Of a stretch of 64,000 bases of DNA, positions 10,897-21,895 are shown one piece after another; position 1 is the first letter of the stretch; the number at the start of each line of letters is the position of its first letter. The stretch spans positions 280,854-344,853 of the forward strand of contig CAJNDS010001202.1 of assembly GCA_905221605.1 (NCBI GenBank). Direction: 5' to 3'. The notes below the pieces were generated by a model. That model searched no databases. It saw only the letters and a list, made by a program, of their open reading frames with translations, and had not been told where the DNA came from. A program made the translations under genes and the position numbers. Origin of the DNA: Symbiodinium natans. Its lineage: Eukaryota > Sar > Dinophyceae > Suessiales > Symbiodiniaceae.

Positions 10897-11819
10897 CGGA
10901 AGGGCTGGAGGCCTGAGGTTCCTGGGCCTCGGGCACCGGCAGAGACTCCTCCTCTATCCTGCCGAAAGGCGTCTCCCAGCGATTCCTGGCATGTGGGGGT
11001 TTCCGAACATAGGGGAACCGAAAATAACTCCCCAAATAGGGTTTAGGGTTTAGGGTTTCGGGTTTAGGGTTTAGGGGTATAAACCCACCGAAGAGTAGGA
11101 TCCCCTTATATAATCAGGACCCTAATAAGATACCCCTAATTTTTGGAAACCCCTCATGTCAGGAAGTGTGCCAGACTCTCTCTCAAAATAGGGGACCCAA
11201 AAAGGAACCCTCATTGAGGGAGCTACACAAATCAGCACCGGCGAAACGCGGAGAAGAGCCCCCAAAACCTGCCGTGAACGTAAACAATTTGGGAGGCGCC
11301 ACGCGACAAACGCCCAGGGCCAGGTGTGCATAGGGTTTAGTACGGTTTGTCACGCAACATACAAACCCAAAGCTTTGCCTATTCCTCCAGCGCATTCCTC
11401 CCACAGTATGGTTGGGACCACGAGCTGGGTCGAACGTGAGTTGATGCAGGTGATGCCTTACGCATAATTCTGAGTTATTCAATGCCTCGATTCGTATTGA
11501 TGCGACTGGATTGATGAAGCAAAGAGCGACTAAAGTTGCAGAGCACTGGGTGTTTCTGGCGGTCTCCGCTCGAATCCTCGAATGAGAACATGGCTTTTGG
11601 TGCTGAATGCTGCGAGGGGAGCGTTTCACGCGTGAGTTGAGTTTCAGCCCTCTGACGACTATGACTAGTGCCTTAGCCGAGGTAATGCCACTTGCAATGC
11701 TTGGTTGCTGAGGAAACTGATGTCCTATTAACAAACTAGAGATTGGCTTTTGTAGATACTCGAAGCCAAACCCCCTCAGTCCCAACTCTCATTTACTGAA
11801 CCTGGAAGCTGCCCCATAA
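10897..11819 (+). CDS. Unidentified five-exon gene 3' part (phase-consistent)
   Basis: Exons 10897-10992, 11175-11323, 11391-11435, 11542-11631 and 11756-11819 (stop TAA) join in frame: phase 0 at the first junction, phase 2 at the other three. The last donors are GTGTGC, GTGAGT and GTGAGT; acceptors include CTATTCCTCCAG and GCTTTTGTAG. Readable pieces: RKGWRPEVPGPRAPAETPP, HKSAPAKRGEEPPKPAVNV, FLPQYGWDHELGR, NPRMRTWLLVLNAARGAFH, PNPLSPNSHLLNLEAAP-stop. Intron 1 carries inverted GGGGTTTCC ends and a TTTAGGG array. Proline/lysine-rich first half, no recognised domain. The first exon is also open on the minus strand; phase agreement decided the choice. Confidence 0.55.
10993..11174 (+). mobile_element. 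Intron bounded by GGGGTTTCC inverted repeats
   Basis: The intron begins GTGGGGGTTTCCGAACAT and carries, at 11141-11153, the inverse TTTTGGAAACCCC. Between them are a TTTAGGG array (11038-11075) and a GAGTAGGATCCCCTTATA core that recurs inverted at 48.5 and 63.6 kb. Interpreted as an introner-like element. Confidence 0.5.
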
Positions 11820-11886
11820 ACCCTCAACCCTAAACCCTATTAAAACCCTACAACTGCAACCCCTGACACAGCCCCTTTGCCAGCTC

Positions 11887-11940
11887 AGGAGCTTCCCAAG
11901 CTGTGGGAAATCGTCCAGGAAGATGCAGACCGTTGCTGAA
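11887..11940 (+). CDS. Isolated exon
   Basis: After a CCCTAAA stretch and acceptor GCCCCTTTGCCAG, a frame reads QELPKLWEIVQEDADRC and then TGA. Phase does not fit the preceding five-exon model, so it may be an alternative last exon or belong to another gene. Confidence 0.35.
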
Positions 11941-12299
11941 CGCGTATCCCTTCGTCCACGGCCAGGAGTGAAGGCTTAGGTCTTTTGGGGTTCAAGGGGT
12001 GAGGGAACTGAAGGAAGGGGGAAGAGGGGCTTCGGTCTCAAATAACCAAGGGCTTGGGCTCTCAGATGCCCCAAAACGCTTCAGGAAGGGGCATGCGGGA
12101 CTCCAATTGCCCGAAAAAAGCCCTCCTAAACCCTCATAAACACCCCCCCCCCCCCCCCCTGGCGTTTAAGAGAAGGAGTGAGCACGACACACAGGGTTCT
12201 CATACTCGAAAAAACCCCCTAAACCCGAAATGGTATGTTGGGGATAGAACTGATCTAACGGTCTAACGGTACCTCAGCCCCAGGTTCCCTAAGAAGAAC

Positions 12300-12430
12300 G
12301 AGCAAGAAGATTGGCTCCCCGCGGCGCGGCCGCCGCAAAGCAGACCATGCCCTCCTCAAGGGGGGCTTCTTACAACCGCCGACACGCCCTGAGAGACTTA
12401 GCCTAAGCTGGGCTTAGGGCTGTTCGCTGA
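12300..12430 (+). CDS. Possible basic exon, weak
   Basis: A plus-strand frame reads RRGRRKADHALLKGGFLQPP and continues to a TAG. Splice sites are not clear. A minus-strand frame in 12651-12790 (reads CLDNAAFNIRRFATESVGG) is another unplaced candidate. Confidence 0.2.
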
Positions 12431-12500
12431 GGGCTCTAAACCCTAAACCCTAAACCCTAAACCCTAACCCTAAACCCCAAACCCGAAACCCTAAACCCTT
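12430..12500. repeat. CCCTAAA array
   Basis: Ten or so CCCTAAA units with CCCTAA and CCCCAAA variants. Confidence 0.95.
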
Positions 12501-12871
12501 TTTAGGGCTTCAAAGTCCAAGATGCTGGCAAGCAGCTGCGGGGCGCTTGCCCCTCTTTAGCTTTAGAAACGTAGGCGAACAAGGCAAGATGCGGTGCACG
12601 GACCCCTCTCTTGCAATTCATGCGGTTAGTGATGAGCTTTCAAGAAGAATTCATTCGGAATGGTGCCATTCATGAACCCGAAGATTTCCCGATGCAGCCC
12701 CGATGCAGCCCCCCACAGACTCCGTTGCAAAGCGCCGGATGTTAAATGCGGCGTTGTCAAGGCAACCACCGCCCCGCATAGCTCGACCTTCCCTCCCGCT
12801 GTAAGCCCTACATCCTAATCAAGCCCTAAGCCCTAAGCCCTAAACCCTAAGCCCTAAACCCCAACCAGCAG

Positions 12872-12930
12872 CTCCAGGATGGGTACTCCCTTCAGCTCGT
12901 CGTCGTCTATGGCCTCGATGGCTCGTGCAG
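12872..12930 (+). CDS. Short exon framed by inverted telomere-type arrays
   Basis: Acceptor CCCCAACCAGCAG follows CCCTAAG/CCCTAAA repeats; donor GTGAGG is followed within about 40 nt by TTTAGGG repeats (12966-12998). The exon reads LQDGYSLQLVVVYGLDGSC with no alternative open frame of similar quality. Product unknown. Confidence 0.5.
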
Positions 12931-12998
12931 GTGAGGTTTGAAACTTGGCTCTTTTCAGAAAATCGGGTTTAGTTTAGGGTTTAGGGTTTAGGGTTTCT

Positions 12999-13434
12999 CC
13001 CCCGACCCCCTATATATATTAATTATAGTATGAGTATATATATATATATAGGGTAATAAAGGGGATCTCGTGGGACATCCTAGGCTCACAAGGGCCATCC
13101 TTTCTTTTGGGGTGTCTCAAAATGGGCCTTGCCGGGTTGAGGGGGCAGGCCCATGGATGGCATTCATATTCAATTATGCGATATTTTTATAGTGTATAAG
13201 CATGGAACTGAATATGAATAAGATTCAAGCACTAAGATATTCGTGTTCTATAGAAAGAAATTGAGTATGTCTTCATCCTTCCCAGCCCATGCATGCCAAT
13301 GCTGGCAGTTTGTCGTTCGGGCGTTCTCCTAGACATCCTTCAACGCGATGGCCCTGTCTGAAAGCCCTGAAGGTGCCCAGACAACCCCCCCCCCCAAAAA
13401 AAAAAAACCATATTTGCCCCAGCCAAAAAAAGGC
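12999..13434. other. Non-coding, AT-rich stretch
   Basis: Contains an alternating TA tract (13011-13049), AT-rich sequence to about 13260, and a C-run/A-run at 13386-13407 next to the start of duplication copy 2. No supported exon. Confidence 0.6.
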
Positions 13435-16400
13435 ACAGAACCATCCTCCCAGGCTCGCAAGCCTAAAGCTTGCGCCTGAACTCCCCCCTTTTAAGGGGCG
13501 CGCCTGATATTTGGAGCTCCTCTCCGCGTCGCCCGTGACGCCGAACTGAACCAAAAAGGTCGGCACCTCGAAGGCAAAGGACTTCAGTGTTTTCACGATC
13601 GCGGCCCAGCATTCCAGGTTGAGTGCGTTTTTACAGCCAAGTTCCAGTTTTCGGGAGTTTCACCTGTTCCCTTTTCTGGTACCCTCGTTCTCGGGATCAT
13701 TGATTCGGAGCCCTCTTCTGCCCCCAAACTTCAGCAAAGGCACCCCGCGATAGATGGGGAGATCTGTGTAGTACCTGCGCTGACTCGCATGGCGCCCGCT
13801 CTTGCGTCGGTTGTGGCTTCTGGTTTGACCTGTAAGCGAACTTGGGACTGCTGAGGTTCAATCATATGACCCTCAACTCTTAGTCCCTTAAGAGCCGAGC
13901 CCTGTGGCTCAAATCCACAAGCTCTCTGCAAGCCAAACCCCACGGGCCCCAATGTCTGGAAAGTGCCGACTTCGCCCTGACTTCTGCACCGACTCCCCAG
14001 GGCCCCAAGCACATGCACCGGAGCACTTATCCGTGACCAGCTGAAGAAACCGCTGGGTGCCCAATGGTGCCCAGCTCGGGACCACCCTGGCCATTTCGAC
14101 CGAGCGCAGGGTTTGCAGGAGGTGGTTCTGCATCCTCCTGCCCTTTCTTTGATGCGCTGAAGGGCTGTTCCCATACAAGGGGGGACATCAACATGCTACA
14201 CCCTGACCACAAAGCTTGGATTTTGGAGGCTCTAACACCTTTGTGGGGCCTTTGCAAGGGTCTTTTCGGAGGCCTTTCGGCTAAGAAGGCTCCGCCTTGC
14301 TTCAAAAGAGATCCGCAGCGAGCTCCTACCCAGCCGCTCCCCACCCCCCTTGGCAAAACACACACACACACACACACAAAATAAGGCCCCAAGCATGCCT
14401 CATTTGGCCGGGGGGCAGGGGGTTGCTTCAGACAGTCAAAACCACATGTGTTTCAGATTTCAACATTCCTCAAGACTCAAGAACCTACGCCTGAGTCCGA
14501 AGCATCCCTATAAATGCCCTGCAAGCCCTAAGCCCTCAGCACAAGTTCTATGAACCCTACTGTATGAACCCCATAACCCCCTTTAAGGCCCACACACCCT
14601 TAAAGCACCCCACACCCCCAACTCTTTCCCACCTCATCTTGAGGAGTCCCTTACCTTGGCGAGCTTCGGCACTTCTCGAAACATCCCTCATGGTCCCCCT
14701 CTGTTTGGGGGTACATCATGGTCCATTTCCTACGGCTTTTTGTGGACCTTCTTGTTGGAGAACTGCTACAGAGAGCAGAGGGATCAAATCAAGAGAGGCT
14801 GCGGGATGGCTTCTGGGATCTTACCAGCTGCTCCAGTCGCCGAACTTGAGGTCCTCCAACCTCGAAACCCGGTGCAAACCTAAGCATACTTCACAACAAT
14901 CACCAGGGGAAGGAAGCCTTAGGAGAAGCCATGTTGCTTGTCTTCAACTCAACACGGCAGACCTGGCGCGAAGGTGGCTTTGCACCACCGGGGCTATGAG
15001 TTCACGGATTCGCGCCGCACTGTGGGGCCACTGGAGGGTTCAGGGTTTAGGGCAGCAGGGTAGGGTACTGGGTTCAGGGTTCATGGCATTGGGGTTTTGG
15101 CATACTCGGATAGCTTGGATGTATGCTGGGTGCGTGGGGTTTTGGGTGCGGGTGTGATGATGTCATCTGCATGGCAGGTTTCGAGTAGGTCTTTTCAAGC
15201 CCCAGCACCTGCCTTGCGGCTCCCTTCTCAAGCACCCAGACGACACAACAACAACAACATTGCCTAGCAGGGCCCTTGAGCTTGCAATTCCATTTCGCCA
15301 AACTCAGCTCCCTTATGTCAAGGTGGAGGTCTGGCCACACATAAGCCTGTGACTGGCAACAGGTCGCGCCGGCGTGTGGCTGACGCAAGTCCTGCTCCTG
15401 GCCAGTGCAACTTCGTGAGCCCCAACTCCCAGGATTCTGTCTCTTGCAGCTGGGTGGGTGGGTGGGGTGGAGGGGGGGTGGGGCAAGGATGAACTTGCGG
15501 ATCTGAGTATCACGCAGCTTTACTGGTTTAAAGTTTTGTTGAAGGCTTGCGAGTTTTAGGGTTGAAGTCGTTTCAGCCGGAGCTGGCTTGAGTGGGTGGG
15601 TTTTGTGGAGGAGCCCTCAACATCTCAGTTTCTTGAAGGGCTCAGCAGCATGTATCGGTGGGAACCCCCTCACTTCGCTCATCTACCCGGCATCTACCCT
15701 AACAACCCAACAGCTGTTTTGTCGGTAGCCATCTTGCCTCTGACTCAAACAACGTATGAGGCTTTGCAACAACAACCTGGAAAAAAGGGCTTTGGACTGT
15801 TCAGCCTGCCTCTTCACAGCACCTTTCTCTCTCCGAGTTTCTTTGGGATTGGCGGGTTTCGGCAGGGTTTATCCTGCACCGGCTGAACAGGGCTTTACAT
15901 CGGCTGTGTCAATGCCCTCACGTGTGACGCAGCGATGCTATAGTCCCCTGAACCCATCGAAGACCAGTCAGACATGAACTGGACGATTTTGCAGTCCAAA
16001 AAGTATGGGTCAGTAGGCTCTGGGGATAGGATCAGATTCTCCAAGTAAGGCGGTACGAGTGCGGTCCAGGTGGTCCTCAGACATCTAAAAGCGCAACAAG
16101 TGGCAGGAGTGCGACGTCTTCAGCCGTCTTCTGCAAGCACTCCGGAATGGTGGTGGGGGTGTGGGTCCTGAAAGGCTTCAACAGGCGGAAGAACCTCTAA
16201 GGCTCAAAGGGTGAAGGACGTGTAGGGGAAGAGTCTATGGAATCAGTTGGGGTGGTGCTTCAGCCCATCTTGGGTGGACGGCGTGCTGCAGGCCATGCAA
16301 GCACTCGTCTGACGAACTTGATTGCGATGTCCATGTCGGTTTTAATATCTGCATGTCCACCCTGAGCTCTGGGCGGAACGGAGGGGCCGTCTCCACGAAT

Positions 16401-16787
16401 GACCTCAAAACCCAAACGAAAGGAGTGTTTGGGATCGATTTGAAGGATGGCTTGGACGGGCTTCGGCGTGTAAGGGCCATGCCAAAGAGATGTGGAATGT
16501 GCAGCCCAACTTAAGATAACCCTCAACCTGCAGCATCCTGAACGAATCGCTGCAGTACTGTTGAAATATCATGCAGGCACTGTTTCACAAGAATGTATGA
16601 AAAGATCTGTAGGGGTCATAAGGGCCCAACCAGCTTCCCTAAACGTCCCTGCATAGCCTCGAACCATGCAGCCCTTCACGTGCCATCACGACTAAAATAA
16701 GAAGATACATGGTTGGAGGGCTTGTCTGGTGTCTCGAACCCGAAGGCCCCCCCCCCCGCCCACCCCTAAACACCCCAACCCTAAACC

Positions 16788-16847
<60 letters not shown>

Positions 16848-17742
16848 ACCCTAAACCAAAAAAAAACAAAAACAAAGGGAGAGGGCAATCTTGAGGCCGG
16901 GACATGCTTGATACCCCACTTGCCATTGTCATTCTTCTCCATGACCATCCTGGGGGTCTACGAAAATAAGGGACCCCTAACAATGGTCCACCGAAAGGTA
17001 GGGTTTAGGGTTTAGGTTTTAGGGTTTAGGGTTTGGGGTTTAGAGTTTAGGGGTTCCCTGATGATAAAGAAGCCAATAGCTTCGGAAACCCCCTCCGGCT
17101 ACTGGAGGGCTACTCGAGGGTTTGGGATATACGACGCCCAGGGAAAACCCGCCAGGAGCGTTATACGAAATAGCTCAAGGAGTATTGGAATTTGGCACCC
17201 TTATAACAAGCACCCCCCAAACATGAATCAAGCTTCTTGCGTCCTTAACCTCAACCCTAAACCCTTTTGCATCCGGCCTATGAGAACTGCCGGGTACTAC
17301 TAAAACCCCTGGTTCAAAGAAGGGAATGCGGGAATTAGGGCCCTATATCTACCCTTTAAGGGATTATACAGGACCCTCATTCCCTCATTCCCGACGAAGA
17401 ACCAGCCAGAAAACCCTACATCCACCCGATGAAGCTGAGACAGGAGCTGGTCACCGCCCACCACATTGTTTGGAAGAGGGATGCGGAGCACCACATCGTC
17501 CGGCGCGGACACCTCGCTGCTCAGGGTGTCGGGCGGGTTCGTTCGTATTGTGGGCTTACATGATGCAGTGCACGACATAAATAAACAAAAAGAAAAAAAA
17601 ATATATATATATATATGTATACTGAACAAACCAGAAGTATAAATATACATATACATACCCCTGAGCTGTGAAACTCAAAACGCGGGTAAAGTGTGCTTTT
17701 GATGTTCGTGGAAGTTCGGGGTCTTGGCGCGCTGGTCTTGAA
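13435..17742. repeat. Segmental duplication, copy 2
   Basis: Direct repeat of 1-4293. Differences include single-base changes, a shorter (CAA)n run near 15250, and length changes at homopolymers near 15785 and 15840. The copy-1/copy-2 offset drifts from 13434 to 13415 and back, all in non-coding parts. Homology ends at about 17742; the adjoining DNA here is the plus-strand gene beginning with exon 17804. Confidence 0.95.
13504..16949 (-). CDS. Unidentified intron-rich gene, duplicate copy 2
   Basis: Same exon set as copy 1: about 16889-16949, 16290-16527, about 16077-16196, about 15921-16083, 14825-14879, 14655-14762 and about 13504-13661. A one-base deletion next to the GC donor of exon 16290-16527 falls on the intron side (GCAGCACG versus GCAAGCACG) and leaves the frame intact. 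No stop was seen in an inferred exon, so both copies may be functional. Confidence 0.45.
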
Positions 17743-17803
17743 TGTTGAAATCTGGGCTGCATCCAGACGGCCAGTACTTGGTTCCAGATTGACCCTTTTT
17801 CAG

Positions 17804-19445
17804 CATGCGGCGCTCTACCCCCAACATCTCCCGAGAATTTCGCTGGCCCCCCTGCCGCCAACATCCCAATTTGTACCCTAAGACCTCAAATCCAACTGAG
17901 CAAGCCGGGAGAGGTAAGGCCGGAAGTAGGAAGAGCCGCCTTGAGCGTGACGCCCGCCTCTACCTCAGAGGCCGAGGCTCTTGCAGGGCTTTGGAGCTAG
18001 GAAACTGCCCAATTGCAGGATAATATGGTGTTCCTTCTCCATGCTGTCAGGGCACCCCTTCGGGTATGGTGAAGCTGAAGCTGGTCACCACCCTGGCAGG
18101 TGCTTTCGATGTTGGAAGGAACGCGTTCAGGGGCCCGAGGAAGCAAAGCTCCAGCGCCCGATTGCATCAAGGGGACCCCCATGAATGTGGTTTAGGGTTT
18201 AGGGTTTAGGGTTCAAGGTTTAGGACCATGCGGGGCGATCTTGAATGGCCGGGTGTTTCGCACGGGCCCTGCAGTAAAGGATGCCCAAACAAGCAAAGGC
18301 TCTGAAATCCGGAGCCTGCGCCTCGACAGTGTGTCTCGAAAGCCCGTGTGACACCCTGACTACGGCCCCAACCGCTTCAGAACACGATGCACCCTTGCGA
18401 CAGTGTTCGGGCCAACGTGGGGACGGCCATGCCTACAGGGCTTCGAGAGCCTACAGGGTAATGTAGGGTTGCGGGGTCTGTAGAGTCTGTGGGTTGACTC
18501 CTATTTGCTTAAGAACCCCAGAAGAACAAAAAACAATAATCCCTATATTACCCTAAATAAGGAAGAGTTTTTTTTGCCTTTTTGGGGTTCTTAAGCAAAT
18601 CATAGTTGCGGGCTGAAGAAGTGTTGTAGGTTGTTTTTTGCCACCTTACGGGCTTTAAACCCTAAACCCTAAACAAGTGGATCCTGATTATAGGTGCACT
18701 CCCAGAACCCGGAACTTCGAGGCGAGGGTTAGGGTTCAGGGTTTAGGGTTCAGCGTTCAGGGTTCGGGGTTCAGGGTTTAAGGTTTAGGGGGGGAAGCGT
18801 AAAACATCTTGGAGAAAACCGGGACAACACAACGCAGGTCGCACGAAATGGTCTCTTCTTCCACGGCCTGCACGCTGGCATCAGACACAGGGGGAAACCT
18901 AAAGCCTACACTTGCCTTGGGGACCAGGGATTAGGGTTTAGGGTCTTAGTTGCTGAGTTCATAAGCCCCAAAAATTGTACGCTTTCAGTTCTTGTACTCA
19001 TTCAGCTACTAAGAGGCTATGAAACCTGTGTAAAATTGGGGGTCCTAGACCGTATCAGAAACCCTATACTACTGCAATCCCTGCTGAGGTATATGAACCA
19101 TAACACTTTCGGGTTCATTTGGTCCCAAGTTGAATGGCGCTTTGGAGGAGTTGACGGAAAGGTGGGTTCCTTTTTTGTGCGCTCGTGTGTGTTGATAGTG
19201 GAGGGTTAAGACGGTTAAGACTTGGCTGGCGCGATGCCGAGTGCTTGTCTTGGCCTTAGTTCGTGATTTTGGAATACGGTTCGGTCGCTTTGCAAAATGT
19301 TGAAGTCTGAGTGGTGCAAAGCTGAGAAATTCAGCCGAATATTCGGAGGGATATGACAGCTGTGGTTGCTGAAGACACGTCCATCCCAGAACCTCCCCAC
19401 AAGAAAACACCGGAGTCTTTAAGGCTCTTTCTTCGAACTCCTTGA
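17804..19445 (+). CDS. Unidentified intron-rich gene (seven-exon model)
   Basis: Exons 17804-17913, 18051-18189, 18381-18457, 18694-18727, 18891-18913, 19130-about 19160 and 19360-19445 (stop TGA). The first five junctions agree in phase (0,1,0,1,0); the last is unresolved. Strong sites: acceptor CCCTTTTTCAG, donor GTAAGG, acceptor CATGCTGTCAG. Exon 2 ends exactly where GTTTAGGGTTTAGGG begins. Pieces: NFAGPPAANIPICTLRPQIQ, GMVKLKLVTTLAGAFDVGRN, RQCSGQRGDGHAYRASRAYR, HSQNPELRGE, DTSIPEPPHKKTPESLRLF-stop. No known domain seen. Its introns hold three different inverted-repeat structures. Confidence 0.55.
18190..18230. repeat. TTTAGGG array forming a splice donor
   Basis: The GT of the first GTTTAGGG unit is the predicted donor of exon 18051-18189; units continue with decay to about 18230. 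Confidence 0.8.
18503..18600 (+). mobile_element. 98-bp TIR element inside an intron
   Basis: The ends are a perfect 18-nt inverted repeat (ATTTGCTTAAGAACCCCA), with an AT-rich centre and a T-run. It lies within the intron between exons 18381-18457 and 18694-18727. No coding capacity. Confidence 0.8.
18915..19129 (+). mobile_element. Introner-like element, same family as in MFS copy A
   Basis: Begins CCTTGGGGACCA and ends GGTTCATTTGGTCCCAAG, which are inverted matches, and is flanked by TTG on both sides (18912-18914 and 19130-19132), a 3-bp target duplication. The 3' end supplies the AG acceptor; the donor would be GC formed with the last base of the duplication. The interior has acquired TTTAGGG units. 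The 28407-28531 intron shares both ends. Confidence 0.6.
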
Positions 19446-19640
19446 ACTGGGGGGGGGGGGGGGGAGGTACCCTAGCCCACAGGAGCCCACGGCAAAGGGG
19501 AAAATGCTCCAAGATGGGCACCCTGCTCTGCAAAGCCGCCTCCTCAGCACCCTCCTTGCTTGCGCCATTCAGCCTCGGGGGGGATCTCATGCACGGGCTT
19601 GCGAACTCCATGTTGTGTGCTGACTAGTCTAGGCCCCTCC
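19446..19640 (+). other. Both strands open, no decision
   Basis: Starts with a G-run of about 17. Plus strand: a frame reading MGTLLCKAASSAPSLLAPFS and ending at TAG (19627). Minus strand: a frame reading RLNGASKEGAEEAALQSRV. Either could be an exon. Confidence 0.3.
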
Positions 19641-20443
19641 ACCCCACATCCCCCCCTAAAATAGGAATAGTGTGTGGGGTCGCGGGCTCATGAGCTCGGA
19701 AAGATCAACGAGGAGTTAAGTGATGGATCTGAAGTTTTTCTTTAGGGTTATCAAGTTTTAAGCTTTCGGGTGAAACCTTCCACCGCAGAAGATCAAACCA
19801 GTAGTCTTCTGCGGAATCGGCGAAGCTACTGGGCTACTTCAAGACTCCTTTCAGGCTTCTCAGGAGGGATGGGGCCCAGGTTCTTCAGTTTCAGTGCTTC
19901 AGCTTTGTTCGGTTTCGGCTCAGAAGACCTCAGAAGCCAAGATCAAGTTGCTGAAGAACTGATGCATTTACATGTTCACATGGCGCGAAAACCTTAACAA
20001 GATCCCGGGGGATCATGACGATGCCAAATCTTAAAAAGGAGGGGTTTTCAAAATCATGAAAAATCATTCGGATTCAGGGCTTCGATTCGCTCTCAACTCT
20101 AGACTAGACGGCCGCCAGCTGGCCTTGAAACCTCCCTATTCATGTATGATTTTAAGAAGTGTCTGACTTTCCATAAGAGAAGACTGAATAATTCGATGAA
20201 ATTTGGTAATACTGTGTGATACTGAGTAGCGTGGAATTCCATATAATACGATATAGCAATACCTAATATTACGCCAATTTTCGAAATGTATATTATATTC
20301 TTGTATCAGGTTACATAGCCATCTTTCTTTGTCATACAATACAACATTCTGAGCTCATCATGGGCACAAGCGTGCTTTGTTCCTGAAGCAGCGGACTTCC
20401 AGCCAAGAGACATGCCGAAGCACCAGCGATGGGCAAGCGGGTC
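19641..20443. other. Intergenic, no supported gene
   Basis: A weak plus-strand frame (19770-19997) has poor composition. From 20100 to 20345 the sequence is AT-rich. Nothing else seen. Confidence 0.5.
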
Positions 20444-20577
20444 TTATGTCTTCAGTCTACTGTCCTTGCAGAAGTGGGTTGACACCGGGGTCTTGAGGAG
20501 CTCTTTGGTTGGGTTGTGGGCAGGATGTAGCTGCGCTGCCATCATAAGGGCATCGGTGGGCTGATGAATCTTCGAGC
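20444..20577 (-). CDS. Terminal exon of an unidentified gene
   Basis: Acceptor GTTTGAAAGGCTTAG; reads QPTDALMMAAQLHPAHNPTK and then HFCKDSRLKT-stop (TAA at 20444-20446). The competing frame is longer but Pro/Gln-rich. Upstream exons unknown. Confidence 0.4.
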
Positions 20578-20699
20578 CTAAGCCTTTCAAACCTCACACC
20601 AAACAATCTAAAATCTAGCACTAAACTCCCAGATTCTGAGCCCAAAAATGCTGTTCTCACCTTGAACCCTGAAGCCCAAGAGGGGGCACTTCCCTGCAG

Positions 20700-21762
20700 A
20701 TGGTGGAAGAAAAGACTCGCGAGGCATCTTTGAGCCCGGCCAGCGGATCATGGGTCTTCGATCCTACAAGTCGGGTAGCCTCTTCGTGGCCCAGTAACCC
20801 ATACAGGAACTTAGCCTTTGGGAACTTATAGGGATTCTACCACCCCAAAAAGCAGGTAGCCTCCCAGGGGAACTAAAGGTTAGCCTTTGGGAACTTATAG
20901 GGTTTCTGCTACCCCAAAGAAGGGTAAAGGTTGCCTTACTCTGCTACGAAGGCCCAAGGTGGGGCGACCCATCGGGGGTGGGTTGATTTGTGTCGCAGTA
21001 GCCACTTCCAGAATGCCTCGAAGATCCTCGAGGGTTTGGGGTTTAGGGTTTAGGGGCCACTCAGAAACCCCGAAAAGCCTCAACCCCCAAAACCTTGAGA
21101 CCCTCAACTCTGAACACCAGCCCCTGAACCGGTTTCTTGGGTGTTTTCGTGGGTGCTCGGAGGCTTCAGGGTTTCCAGGGTATCAAGCTTAGATCAGGGT
21201 CCAAACACTCAGCTGGGCGCCAAAGCTTGGGGTGTTGAGAGTGCTAGGGCTCTTTCATTTTTTACACGCTGCCTTCAGGGTGTTGATGTGGATTCTTCCT
21301 TTGATTTATTTTCCTTGCTGGGAGCTTTTTGTTTTTGCAGGGTTTCTTTGAGGGCTTCTAGGTTCCTTTCTGGTTTTGGGGTTCTCGGGCTTCTAAGGCA
21401 CTTTCGGTTCTTTGTGGTTATTGTGTTGCTTTTTCGCCACGGCTTTGGGCTTTGTTGAGCTTCCTCTCTTCCATCTAGGGTTTTCAGGGTGTCCACTGCT
21501 TTCAGGGCATTGTGATTTCGGGGGGGTGTTTAGAGCGTTTAGGGCTTTAGTTCTTTGGGATTTTTGATGGCATTTTAGGGTGTGCTGGTGGATGTTTCGG
21601 GTTGTAGGGCCGCACACTGTTTGCTCAGCTGGCAGTTTCGACTGTCGGGCGCGGCGTCGCGCCAAAACGAAGGTTGCAGGGCTTTGCCGCAAGAATCCAG
21701 AACCCCATATTCCCATATCTGCGGCGGAACGCAGGAGTTCCGAAGGCTTCTACAGCACCTAG
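20700..21762 (+). CDS. Small three-exon gene, unidentified
   Basis: Exon 1 is 20700-20774 (or to 20777 if the GC donor is used), directly after CTTCCCTGCAG and starting ATGGTGGAAG; the ATG may be internal or the start. Exon 2 is 20952-21033, reading THRGWVDLCRSSHFQNASKI and ending at donor GTTTGGGGTTTAGGG. Exon 3 is 21629-21762 (acceptor TTTGCTCAG), reading DCRARRRAKTKVAGLCRKNP and ending EGFYST-stop (TAG). All phases agree, giving about 96 residues or a C-terminal part of a larger protein. Basic, Cys-containing, no recognised domain. Intron 1 is a member of the CTTNGTAGC...GTAACC inverted-repeat family. Confidence 0.5.
20778..20951 (+). mobile_element. Introner-like element, GTAACC family
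   Basis: The left part CTTCGTGGCCCAGTAACC pairs with the inverse of the right end (CTTCGTAGCAGAGTAAGGCAACC, broken in the middle). Flanking GCC(T) and GCC(C) may be a target duplication, making this a GC-AG intron; a GT three bases upstream also splices in frame. A 55-nt internal motif (GCCTTTGGGAACTTATAGGG) is tandemly repeated. Confidence 0.55.
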
Positions 21763-21780
21763 GGCCCCTAGGGCCTAGGG

Positions 21781-21862
21781 GCCCTAAACCCTAAACCCTA
21801 AACCCTAAACCCTAAACCCTAAACCCTGAACCCTAAACCCTAAACCCTAAATCTGAAACCCG
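21781..21862. repeat. CCCTAAA array
   Basis: About eleven CCCTAAA units, lying between two convergent terminal exons: 21629-21762 on plus and 21896-21985 on minus. Confidence 0.95.
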
Positions 21863-21895
21863 AATCTGACCCTGGGCTGTCGAACCCTCCATACC

